From: CAWJHE01 sp963842455
GTDB taxonomy: Bacteria > Chloroflexota > Anaerolineae > Anaerolineales > UBA4823
Assembly: GCA_963842455.1 (NCBI GenBank)
Contig: CAWJHE010000017.1
Span: forward strand, 944,340-1,008,339
Reading direction: 5' to 3'
Length of the DNA stretch: 64,000 bases
A program made the position numbers and the translations under genes. Shown here piece after piece: positions 7,597 to 15,498 of this stretch (position 1 is the first letter of the stretch; each line of letters opens with the position of its first letter). Below the pieces are notes generated by a model. It did no database searches, was not told the DNA's origin, and saw only the letters and a program-made list of their open reading frames with translations.

Positions 7597-10098
7597 CTAA
7601 GCCGGTGCAAGCGCTTCGGTGGGTGATTCCATTTCTTCCTCACCCCGCCTGAGCTGAATTTCATCATCCTCCAGGTCGACCACAATAATGTCACGATCCT
7701 CAAACTCACCGGCTAACAAGGAATCAGATAACGGGTCTTCCACCTTCTGCTGGATAATCCGTCGCAGAGGACGCGCCCCCATGTCTGGATCATAGCCTAA
7801 GTCAGCCAGTTTTTCCAGGGCTGCGGGAGTGGCTTTGAGAACAATCGAGTGCTCTTCCAGTCGCTGAGCGACCTTGTTTAACTCCAACTGAACAATTTGT
7901 TGAATATCTACCTTATTCAAAGAGCGGAAGACAATCACCGAGTCCAGTCGGTTAATAAACTCTGGGCGGAATACCCGGCGCAGCGAATCCATTAGCTTCT
8001 TGCGCATTTCATCATAAGCCAGGCGCTCGGCAACTTCTTCATCGCGCTTGAGGGCAAAGCCTATCGATGATTGGCGCTTAATCATATCCGCGCCTACGTT
8101 TGAAGTCATCACGATAATGGCATTCCGGAAATCTACCTTCCGTCCGCGAGCATCGGAAAGGTGCCCTTCTTCCATGATTTGCAGAAGCATATTGTGGGCT
8201 TCTGGGTGAGCTTTTTCGATCTCATCAAAGACTACAATCGAGTAAGGTCTACGGCGCAAGGCTTCGGTCAGCTGTCCAGCTTCCTCATAACCCACATATC
8301 CTGGAGGTGCACCAACCAGCCGGCTGACATTATGCCGCTCCATAAACTCGGACATGTCCAACTGGATAAGAGCATCTTCGCTTCCAAACATAAAGCGCGC
8401 CAGGGCTTTGGTCAGCTCAGTTTTTCCTACACCCGTTGGTCCCAGGAAGATGAATGATCCAATCGGTCGTCGAGGATCTTTCAAACCGGCCCGCGCGCGG
8501 CGTACTGCTTTGGAAATGGCCTGGATAGCTTCTTCCTGCCCGATAATTTGGGCATGCAATTCTTCTTCCATCTTCAGCAAGCGCTGAGATTCCTCTTGTG
8601 CTATCTGCATAACCGGAACACCGGTCCACATAGATAAAACTTCGGCGATATCTTCAGCCGATACCGTTGGGCTGTTGGCCCGGTCCCAGCCTGTGCGCAG
8701 GCGATTAAGTTGGAATTCCAGGGCTTCCTGACGCTCGATCATATCCTGAGCATCATCATTGCGACCATCTTCCACGGCTAAGGCATGGTTCTGGCGTAAT
8801 TCGCGCAACTGGCGCATCAAGTCTTTGGCTGTTTGAGCCGAGCTGCTTTTATACATCCTCACCCGCGATGAAGACTCATCAATCAGGTCAATGGCTTTAT
8901 CCGGTAAGAACCGCTCGGTAACATAACGGGCTGACAGGTGAGCAGCAGCATCCAGGGCTTCATCCGAAATCGTCAGCCGGTGATGCTCTTCATAAGCGCC
9001 GCGCACCCCACGTAAAATATCAATTGTCTCTTCAATAGATGGTTCATCGACAACAACAGGCTGGAAACGCCGTTCCAGGGCTGCATCGCTCTCGATGTGC
9101 TTGCGGTATTCATCCAGGGTGGTTGCACCTATCACCTGCAGTTCACCTCGGGAAAGAGCTGGCTTGAGTATATTGGCTGCATCAACAGACGAGCCGGCTG
9201 CACCTGCACCAACCAGCATATGGACTTCGTCAATAAACAAAATCGACCCAGATGCTTTTAGCTCATCGATCACGCGTTTCAAGCGTTCTTCAAACTGACC
9301 ACGATACATAGTCCCAGCAACCAAAGAACCAACATCCAATTGGAGCACTCTTTTATCCAATAGTGGAGCGGGAACATCACCTTCAATGATCCGTTGAGCT
9401 AAACCCTCCACAATAGCGGTTTTTCCAACCCCTGGCTCACCGATCAATGCAGGGTTATTTTTTGTGCGTCGGGCCAAAATTTGGATTACCCGTTCAATCT
9501 CCATCTGGCGACCAATGACGGGATCCAACTTTCCTTCCTCAGCTAAAAAAGTCAAATCAGTAGCTAACTGGTCTACCATGGGTGTTTTTGGCTTAGGCTG
9601 CTCCTGCCGGCTAGCAGGGGCGCGTTGTTCGGTAGGTTCTCCCGTTTTCCGAGAAGAACTGCTTTCTTGCAGCACTCTGCGAGTTTGCCTGCGAATTTGT
9701 TCAGGCGTGATCCCTAATTTGCGCAAGACATCCATTGCGATGCCCTCGCCATGGCGTACCAAACCCAAAAGTAAATGTTCTGTACCAATATAATGATGAC
9801 CCATACGGCGGGCTTCCTCTACAGCATATTCGAGGACCTGTTGTGTCCCAGGTGTAAGGTCTAGCTTTCCACCCAGGAATTGCCCGCTTTCTGTAAGTCG
9901 TTCTACGATCTCCTGAACCCGGTTGTTCTCCAACCCTAATTCTCTCAATACGCGCCCGGCAACGCCTCCTTCTTCTCGGATCAAACCCAGAAGCAAGTGT
10001 TCAGTTCCAATATAATTATGACGCATTCGTTCTGCCTCTTGATGAGCGAGGCTCAACACTCGACGCGCCCTTTGAGTAAATCGTTCCATACCAGACAC
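7597..10098 (-). CDS. clpC: ATP-dependent Clp protease ATPase subunit ClpC
   Basis: 833 aa, typical ClpC length. Two N-terminal Clp_N repeats (TEHLLLGLIREEGG and TEHLLLGLVRHGEG, residues 1-145) are followed by AAA module 1 (Walker A GEPGVGKT, Walker B ILFIDEVH), a middle coiled-coil/UVR-like section, AAA module 2 (GPTGVGKTE) and the ClpB-type D2 small domain. It unfolds substrates for ClpP, which is not in this window. Start GTG at 10098 is supported by AGGAGG six bases upstream; the ATG at 10089 is too far from it. Monocistronic: its own terminator follows. Confidence 0.97.
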   Translation of the reverse strand: MSGMERFTQRARRVLSLAHQEAERMRHNYIGTEHLLLGLIREEGGVAGRVLRELGLENNRVQEIVERLTESGQFLGGKLDLTPGTQQVLEYAVEEARRMGHHYIGTEHLLLGLVRHGEGIAMDVLRKLGITPEQIRRQTRRVLQESSSSRKTGEPTEQRAPASRQEQPKPKTPMVDQLATDLTFLAEEGKLDPVIGRQMEIERVIQILARRTKNNPALIGEPGVGKTAIVEGLAQRIIEGDVPAPLLDKRVLQLDVGSLVAGTMYRGQFEERLKRVIDELKASGSILFIDEVHMLVGAGAAGSSVDAANILKPALSRGELQVIGATTLDEYRKHIESDAALERRFQPVVVDEPSIEETIDILRGVRGAYEEHHRLTISDEALDAAAHLSARYVTERFLPDKAIDLIDESSSRVRMYKSSSAQTAKDLMRQLRELRQNHALAVEDGRNDDAQDMIERQEALEFQLNRLRTGWDRANSPTVSAEDIAEVLSMWTGVPVMQIAQEESQRLLKMEEELHAQIIGQEEAIQAISKAVRRARAGLKDPRRPIGSFIFLGPTGVGKTELTKALARFMFGSEDALIQLDMSEFMERHNVSRLVGAPPGYVGYEEAGQLTEALRRRPYSIVVFDEIEKAHPEAHNMLLQIMEEGHLSDARGRKVDFRNAIIVMTSNVGADMIKRQSSIGFALKRDEEVAERLAYDEMRKKLMDSLRRVFRPEFINRLDSVIVFRSLNKVDIQQIVQLELNKVAQRLEEHSIVLKATPAALEKLADLGYDPDMGARPLRRIIQQKVEDPLSDSLLAGEFEDRDIIVVDLEDDEIQLRRGEEEMESPTEALAPA

Positions 10099-10258
10099 GG
10101 TACGCCTCCTACTGCTACCAGTACCAAAAAAAGAACCTGATAAACAAATTTTTGATTATGAGACAAATTGTCCGATTGGATTCTACCAGAGATTAACCTG
10201 AAGTCTTGTCATTTCAAGGTTAAAAGACCCCAAAACTAACACAACTCTTATATTAAAT

Positions 10259-10286
10259 AGTGCACCTGTTTCTCAACAGGTGCACT
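10259..10286 (-). terminator. Terminator of rpsA
   Basis: Perfect 12-bp inverted repeat AGTGCACCTGTT / AACAGGTGCACT with loop TCTC, 54 nt downstream of the rpsA stop. On the minus strand it is followed by an AT-rich tail (ATTTAATAT) rather than a pure U run. Confidence 0.6.
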
Positions 10287-10339
10287 GGATTTATGCTTTC
10301 TAACTGCCAGACATCCACTCACTGGCAGGTTGTTGCTTG

Positions 10340-11617
10340 CTATTCTTGTTCGGGGCTTTCTGCAGCCGTCTCTTGCTCAGAAATTTCCTCATCGATTTGG
10401 GTGGTATCGACTTCATCAGCCAGGGCTATTTTCCAGTCCAAGTCTGTGTAGGCGGGAGAGTCAACCTTCCGCAGACTCAAACCAATTCGCCGGCGCTCAC
10501 CATCGATCTTGATCACCCTCAAGGTTAACACGTCCCCTTCGTGAACCACTTCTTTGGGATGACCAATGCGTTGTTCACTTAATTCAGAAACATGGACAAG
10601 ACCTTCCAGATCCTCATCGATCTTGGCAAATGCTCCAAACTTGGTCAGGTGAGTGATGGTTCCCTGAACCAGCATGCCTTCCTTCATTTCGCCAACCTTT
10701 TGCATCCAAGGGTCGTCTTGGAGCTGGCGAATTGACAGGCCAATGCGCTTACGATCCCGATCGACGCTAATGACTTTAACTTTGACTTCTTGTCCAACTT
10801 TTAGGACTTCGTTGGGGTGCTGAATGCGTTCCCAGGAGATCTCAGACAGGTGGACCAACCCATCGGCGCCGTCAATATTTACGAAAGCTCCAAAATCAGC
10901 CAGGCTGGTTACTCTTCCGCTGCGAACAGTGCCTTCACCTAACTCATCTAATAAGCGATCTTTGAGGGTTTCGCGAGTTTCTTGCAACGCCAATCGCTCC
11001 GAAAGAATTAAGCGCCGGCGTGCTCGATCAACCTCGATAATACGCACGTCAATTTCATCTCCGACCATCTTTCCATATCTTTGGTCGGGGCTTTCATTGC
11101 CTGCGCTGGTCCGGCGAAGCAGACTGATTTGGGAGGCGGGTACAAAGCCGCGCAGCTGCCCTACCGGAACAATTAATCCACCTTTGTTGTATCCAATGAC
11201 CTTGCTAGGAACTGCTTCGCCTGATTCGAGCAAAGCTTCTACATCTTCCCAATCTTTTTCTTCACGGGCGCGCACGTAAGATAGCACAACGTTTCCGCTG
11301 TCATCTTCTGGGGCAACCACAAAGACGGGGATTTCCTGACCGACAACAAACGCATCACGTTCTTCCTGAGGAATTTGTTCCAATTCTCGGCCGTAAATCA
11401 CACCTTCTGATTTGGTACCAATGCTGACCAGTATTTCATTGTCACGAATGGTGGCGATAAAACCTTGGCGAATTTCGCCTTGGGTAGGAAAATCCAGGCT
11501 GAGTCCCTGCTCATCCAGTAGCGATTGCATTGAGGCGGATTCTTGGGCTGTGTTTTCGCCTTCCTGCATGAAGCCAGGGTCAACCTCTTGCCCATTAAGG
11601 GCGTTATTTTGTTCCAT
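10340..11617 (-). CDS. rpsA: 30S ribosomal protein S1 (four S1 domains)
   Basis: 425 aa. After an acidic N-terminal tail of about 50 residues come four S1/OB repeats, recognisable by VSIGTKSEGVI, NKGGLIVPVGQLRGFVP, SLADFGAFVNIDGADGLVHLSE and HLTKFGAFAKIDEDLEGLVHVSEL. It ends in an acidic C-terminal tail. Four domains is the usual number outside Proteobacteria, where six are found. S1 helps load mRNA on the 30S subunit. GGAG lies nine bases before the ATG at 11617. It is divergent from the chelatase gene and shares its promoter region. Confidence 0.93.
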   Translation of the reverse strand: MEQNNALNGQEVDPGFMQEGENTAQESASMQSLLDEQGLSLDFPTQGEIRQGFIATIRDNEILVSIGTKSEGVIYGRELEQIPQEERDAFVVGQEIPVFVVAPEDDSGNVVLSYVRAREEKDWEDVEALLESGEAVPSKVIGYNKGGLIVPVGQLRGFVPASQISLLRRTSAGNESPDQRYGKMVGDEIDVRIIEVDRARRRLILSERLALQETRETLKDRLLDELGEGTVRSGRVTSLADFGAFVNIDGADGLVHLSEISWERIQHPNEVLKVGQEVKVKVISVDRDRKRIGLSIRQLQDDPWMQKVGEMKEGMLVQGTITHLTKFGAFAKIDEDLEGLVHVSELSEQRIGHPKEVVHEGDVLTLRVIKIDGERRRIGLSLRKVDSPAYTDLDWKIALADEVDTTQIDEEISEQETAAESPEQE

Positions 11618-11655
11618 ACTTGCTTACTCCAGTTTGCGGATGGTATATGGGCCGT

Positions 11656-11684
11656 ATTATAAAGGTGAAAGGGAAACTTGACAA
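11656..11684 (-). promoter_or_regulatory. rpsA promoter
   Basis: On the minus strand TTGTCA, 17-nt spacer, TATAAT: a near-consensus housekeeping promoter 39 nt upstream of the rpsA start. Its -35 box overlaps that of the divergent chelatase promoter. Confidence 0.65.
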
Positions 11685-11705
11685 CCTTTATGATAAGATT
11701 AAAAT
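11678..11705 (+). promoter_or_regulatory. Promoter of chelatase gene
   Basis: TTGACA at 11678-11683, 16-nt spacer, TAAAAT at 11700-11705, about 85 nt before the ATG at 11791. The -35 hexamer occupies almost the same base pairs as the rpsA -35 on the other strand. Confidence 0.5.
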
Positions 11706-11790
11706 TCCTTTAGAAAAATATTTTATTCATCCTGATCCACAGGATCGAAAGTACAATTTTGTTCTTACACGCTGAACACTTGAGGAAATA

Positions 11791-12888
11791 ATGCCTTCTA
11801 TCTATCCATTCACTGCAATCGTTGGCCAAGAGCGCATGAAACGCGCCCTGGTTCTCAATGCTGTCAACCCCAGAATCGGTGGTGTCTTAATTCGCGGCGA
11901 ACGTGGCACCGGAAAATCGACGGCTGCCCGTGCAATGGCCGCTTTACTGCCACAAATTGAGGTCTTTGTTGATTCTCCATTTAATGATGACCCTTCAGCA
12001 CCTCTAACCTGGTCTGACTGGGTCAAACAACAAAAAGCTTTACCCAAGGAACTGGTTACTGCAAGGCGCCGCATCCGCTTTGTTGATCTCCCGGTCAGCG
12101 CTACTGAAGATCGAGTAGTCGGCACGCTTGATATTGAAAAAGCAATCCAACAAGGAGAAAAACATTTCGAGCCAGGTGTACTGGCCGCAGCCAACCGCGG
12201 TCTTTTATACATTGATGAAGTTAATTTGCTGGATGACCATGTTGTGGATTTGTTGCTTGACTCGGCTGCGATGGGTGTCAATATTGTTGAGCGGGAAGGT
12301 ATTTCTTTCTCCCACCCAGCTCGCTTCATTCTTGTAGGAACGATGAACCCAGAAGAAGGTGATCTTCGCCCCCAATTGCTGGATCGATTTGCACTATCAG
12401 TAGAAATTCTCGGTTTACGAGACGCTCGCGAGCGGGTACTGATCATGCAGCGTAATCTGGCATTTGAAGAAAACTCAGAAGCCTTTTACCAACAATGGTT
12501 TGAACGCGAAGAAGATTTATCTCGCCAGATCGAGCAAGCCAGAGAAATTCTGGAAAAAGTAACTTACTCAAACCGAGATCTACTCTCCATAGCAGCACTC
12601 ACCTCATCTCTCAACGTGGATGGTCATCGAGCGGACCTGGTGATTCTCAAAACTGCAAGAGCACATGCTGCCTTTGAAAAGCGCACAGCAATTACCGACC
12701 GCGATATCGCGCTGGCAGCTGAATTAGCTCTGCCTCACCGTATCAAACGGGGACCCTTCCACCAGGCTGAAATGAGCATGGAAGATTTGCAAGAGCGTAT
12801 TGAACAACTTCATGGATCGACAGCTACCGAGGGAGAACCAGAGCCTGCTCCAAGGGAAGAGTCTTCCAGCGAAAAAAAAAAGCGCTAA
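11791..12888 (+). CDS. chlD: ChlI/BchI-type AAA+ chelatase part of chlD
   Basis: 365 aa in the zero frame. Motifs of the Mg/Co-chelatase AAA+ subunit: FTAIVGQERMKRAL, Walker A RGERGTGKST, VDLPVSATEDRVVGTLDIE, Walker B LLYIDEVNLLDDHVVDLLLD, sensor-1 LVGTMNPEEGDLRPQLLDRF. GAGG lies six bases before the ATG. The frame ends at 12888 just after a poly-lysine codon tract following an acidic Pro/Glu linker. This is the point where a ChlD protein would continue to its VWA domain, which lies in the -1 frame directly downstream. The zero-frame product alone resembles the small chelatase subunit (ChlI/CobS role). No large ChlH/CobN subunit is in the window. Confidence 0.88.
   Translation: MPSIYPFTAIVGQERMKRALVLNAVNPRIGGVLIRGERGTGKSTAARAMAALLPQIEVFVDSPFNDDPSAPLTWSDWVKQQKALPKELVTARRRIRFVDLPVSATEDRVVGTLDIEKAIQQGEKHFEPGVLAAANRGLLYIDEVNLLDDHVVDLLLDSAAMGVNIVEREGISFSHPARFILVGTMNPEEGDLRPQLLDRFALSVEILGLRDARERVLIMQRNLAFEENSEAFYQQWFEREEDLSRQIEQAREILEKVTYSNRDLLSIAALTSSLNVDGHRADLVILKTARAHAAFEKRTAITDRDIALAAELALPHRIKRGPFHQAEMSMEDLQERIEQLHGSTATEGEPEPAPREESSSEKKKR
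12876..12882 (+). promoter_or_regulatory. Candidate programmed -1 frameshift site (A AAA AAG)
   Basis: Within an A10 tract (12872-12881), the zero-frame codons AAA AAA AAG form the heptamer A AAA AAG used by dnaX. A -1 slip continues as GCG CTA AGT and stays open to 13835. An SD-like AGGGA lies at 12853-12857, 18 nt upstream. A 7-bp stem GAGGCTG/CAGCCTC (12903-12909 with 12921-12927) lies 20 nt downstream. Both stimulators are further from the site than in dnaX. A homopolymer error cannot be excluded. Confidence 0.55.
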
Positions 12889-13835
12889 GTACGGAGATAT
12901 CTGAGGCTGAAGATTCCACCCAGCCTCCATCTGAACCTGCCCCACAGAACGTTTTTGATTCCATCAGCGCCAATTGGTGGGATGGCGGCGAAAAGGTGAA
13001 GATCGGATCAATCTTTTCGCCACGAAAAATCGCCAATCCAATAGACCGGATCACGCGCCGGCATGGCGGCCGACGATCACGCACACGGACAGATCGTAAA
13101 CGCGGACGATATATCCAATCCCGACCTGCCAATGGAAAAACGGATGACCTGGCGTTTGATGCAACCCTAAGAGCTGCAGCCCCTTTCCAAATCCAACGAG
13201 CTGATTTGCGTAAACGGGTTGCCTTTGCTATTCGTTCAAGTGATTTTCAACGAAAAGTAAGAGTAAAAAAAGCTGCAAACTTAATCCTCTTTGTTGTAGA
13301 TGCATCTTGGTCAATGGCAGTTGCCGAGCGGATGTCTGCCACAAAAGGAGCGATACTTTCACTTCTAACAGATGCCTACCAGCGCCGGGACCGCGTAGGA
13401 CTGGTTGTCTTTCAGAAGAACCGCTCAACATTAATCCTCCAACCAACCAATTCAGTTCAACTGGCGCAGCGCGCCCTGGCAGATATTCCCGTGGGTGGAA
13501 AGACGCCTCTTTCAGCAGGTCTGTTGATGGCCCACCAGGTTGTCCAACGCGAGCGGATTCTTCACCCAGACGTCAATCCCTTGCTGATCCTGTTAACTGA
13601 CGGTGCAGGGAATGTATCCATAAGCAATCTTCCCCCCCAAGAAGAAGCAAACCGTTTAGCGGAAATAATTGCATTGGATAAGATTCGCAGCATCGTTATT
13701 AATATGGAACATACCGCCTTTGACCAAGGTCTTGCACAAAGCCTCGCCGATCATTTAGATTCTCCTTGTTACACGTTGAGTGAGTTAAAAGCAGAAACCT
13801 TGTATCAAAAGGTAAGGGAAGAAATGGTTGGTTAA
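12883..13835 (+). CDS. chlD: VWA-domain part of ChlD, reached by -1 frameshift
   Basis: The frame is open from the A10 tract, with no need for the internal ATG at 12996. It begins with an acidic, Pro/Ser/Glu-rich linker, as in ChlD/BchD, then a basic stretch (HGGRRSRTRTDRKRGRY) and the ChlD C-terminal VWA domain. The MIDAS residues are visible as DASWSM, then TPLSAG and LLTDGAGN. A protein read through the shift would be about 682 aa: AAA+, linker, VWA, the full ChlD plan. The VWA subunit bridges the AAA+ ring to the large chelatase subunit for metal insertion into a tetrapyrrole. Cobalt is more likely than magnesium in a non-phototroph, by inference. Confidence 0.8.
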
Positions 13836-13890
13836 TCATTTTATTTCCATAAGTATATAGAGTCATTAACTCGTAGTCGTAGTAGGATTA

Positions 13891-14200
13891 GTGGATATGT
13901 GGATAAAGAAAAACCAAGGGAGATTCAAGGCTATATACACGGGTCATTGCATATACAAACCTGCTCTATGGGGGTAAATTAGCTTTCATTACGCTAGCTT
14001 TTATCCACTCCTGGGGTGTGGATGAAAAAGGAAGAAAAAATAAAAAAATTTATCCTGAAAGCAGTGAAGTTTATCTGGTGGCTTCTTTGAAACAACCCCC
14101 ATATATGGGGGTGACAGGATGTCGATTAATAGGACAAAAATTCGAGTTTTCCCCAGTTTTGTAGGTTTATCCACAGATTTCCCCAAGTTATCCACAGGTC
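13891..14200. other. Candidate oriC: cluster of DnaA boxes
   Basis: Three perfect TTATCCACA boxes: 13898-13906 (reverse), 14167-14175 and 14188-14196, the last two 21 bp apart. One-mismatch boxes lie at 14001-14009 (TTATCCACT) and 14017-14025 (reverse). An A-rich tract at about 14026-14052 could be an unwinding element. The region is intergenic, about 500 bp long, and lies where the leftward block of genes gives way to mostly rightward ones. dnaA itself is not in the window. Confidence 0.65.
14095..14112. repeat. 18-bp perfect palindrome inside the candidate origin
   Basis: ACCCCCATATATGGGGGT reads the same on both strands. Related half-sites occur nearby: CTATGGGGGT at about 13966-13975 and TATATATGGGA at about 14239-14249. 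It could be a binding site for an origin regulator or a cruciform. No known motif is assigned. Confidence 0.5.
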
Positions 14201-14252
14201 TAGTCATTTTCAATAAATATTCCTTTTTATTGATTGCCTATATATGGGACGC

Positions 14253-14281
14253 TTGACAGGGGTATAGTGTTCAGTTATTAT
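14253..14281 (+). promoter_or_regulatory. Promoter of the ArsR-type regulator gene
   Basis: TTGACA at 14253-14258, 17-nt spacer, TATTAT at 14276-14281: a close housekeeping match, followed directly by an inverted repeat. Confidence 0.7.
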
Positions 14282-14284
14282 CTG

Positions 14285-14304
14285 TATTAGATTATGATCT
14301 AATA
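14285..14304. promoter_or_regulatory. Inverted-repeat operator, probably autoregulatory
   Basis: TATTAGAT TATG ATCTAATA, 8-bp arms around a 4-bp centre, placed at the predicted transcription start and 33 bp before the regulator ATG. The position fits repression of the regulator and of the downstream exporter gene. Confidence 0.55.
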
Positions 14305-14337
14305 GTTTTAGGTGTCAAATTCGTTGAAGAGGTCAAA

Positions 14338-15492
14338 ATGAAGAAGAGCTCAACAAACCAGCAATTGGACCCTTTGCCTGAGGAAATTTCGCAATTGACA
14401 GATGAGAAGGAGAAAAATAGGGCAGGCATCAAAGAAAAGTACCCTTTTATTTCTTGGGATATTGGCACGGCTTACGATTTGTTTATTAGTCTGCATGTGC
14501 TGCATCATCCTGACCGATTCGGTCTACGCCCACCTTGGGCAGCAGGTGTGCGTTCTCGACTGACCACAAATGAACGTCAAATACTCGAAATTGCACAGGA
14601 TGTCATCTATATCCCCTTTCATTGGATAGCCTCTTTGAATAACAATAAAGATGGTGAGAGTGTCCTGTGGTCTCTGAAACAATTACCTCCTGCAAATAGA
14701 CTCCCGGCACTTGTCTTCTCCTATCAAACTCCGACCGCTATGGTGGATTTGTTAACAGGAATCGCAGAGCGCGGGAGTTGGACAGAAAAAGATCAGGATG
14801 CTTTTCGAGAAGTTTATCGCAGCGACCGCCATGAAAACATCCGTACGAAAACGCTGAGCAGGATTTTGGATACATGGGCAAAGGCAAGTGAATTTGGAGA
14901 AGCCTATTTATCAGCACTGCAATCTTATCAGCAAGCTTTTTTTGCAGAAGAAGAAAGGCAAATCAAATCAACCCTAGAAGACGGCTTAGAAGATGCTAAA
15001 TCCTTGGCTGTATCATTGCCATTCAACGAAATGATAGAAAATCTCACCCAAGGCGTCCAAATCAAGGAGTTGCTCAACCAGGAAGAACTGGTTTTTGTAC
15101 CCTCATACTGGTCTACTCCACTGGTATTCTATCGAAAGATTGATCCTCTGAAGGCTATAGTTACTTTTGGCGTAAGGCCTCCAGATGTGTCCTTGGTGCC
15201 TGGTGAGATTGTTCCGGATGCACTGTTGCAGGCATTGAAAGCATTGGCTGATCCTACTCGTCTGCGAATCATGCGTTATTTAGTTGTGGATCCCTTATCG
15301 CCAGCGCAGCTTTCCAGGAGATTACGTTTACGCCCACCGACGGTTACTCATCATTTGGCGGCTTTACGCCTGGCTGGGCTGGTTCATTTAAACCTTGAAT
15401 CAGAAAATGAAAGATTATATTCAGCTCGCCTGGAAACTGTTTTAGGTTTGGCAGATATGATTCAAGATTTTTTTGGCTTTCACCGAGATTGA
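14338..15492 (+). CDS. ArsR-type HTH transcriptional regulator, 384 aa
   Basis: The C-terminal 90 residues are an ArsR winged helix (LKALADPTRLRIMRYLV, then SPAQLSRRLRLRPPTVTHHLAALRLAGLVHL). The long N-terminal region has no motif I recognise and may bind a ligand. There is no cysteine metal site in the recognition helix region, so metal sensing is unlikely. GAGG lies six bases before the ATG. The gene is followed after 6 bp by an MFS transporter and preceded by a strong promoter and inverted repeat. It probably regulates both genes. Confidence 0.8.
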   Translation: MKKSSTNQQLDPLPEEISQLTDEKEKNRAGIKEKYPFISWDIGTAYDLFISLHVLHHPDRFGLRPPWAAGVRSRLTTNERQILEIAQDVIYIPFHWIASLNNNKDGESVLWSLKQLPPANRLPALVFSYQTPTAMVDLLTGIAERGSWTEKDQDAFREVYRSDRHENIRTKTLSRILDTWAKASEFGEAYLSALQSYQQAFFAEEERQIKSTLEDGLEDAKSLAVSLPFNEMIENLTQGVQIKELLNQEELVFVPSYWSTPLVFYRKIDPLKAIVTFGVRPPDVSLVPGEIVPDALLQALKALADPTRLRIMRYLVVDPLSPAQLSRRLRLRPPTVTHHLAALRLAGLVHLNLESENERLYSARLETVLGLADMIQDFFGFHRD

Positions 15493-15498
15493 TTTTAC

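Noticed and set aside
3523..13835. Phototrophy gene cluster (PucC-like plus BchI/BchD-like).
   Set aside because: No reaction-centre, BchH or carotenoid genes are present, and both families also occur in non-phototrophs.
14001..14213. A 70-codon minus-strand frame in the DnaA-box region.
   Set aside because: The composition follows the DnaA boxes and A/T runs; no RBS; no protein-like pattern.
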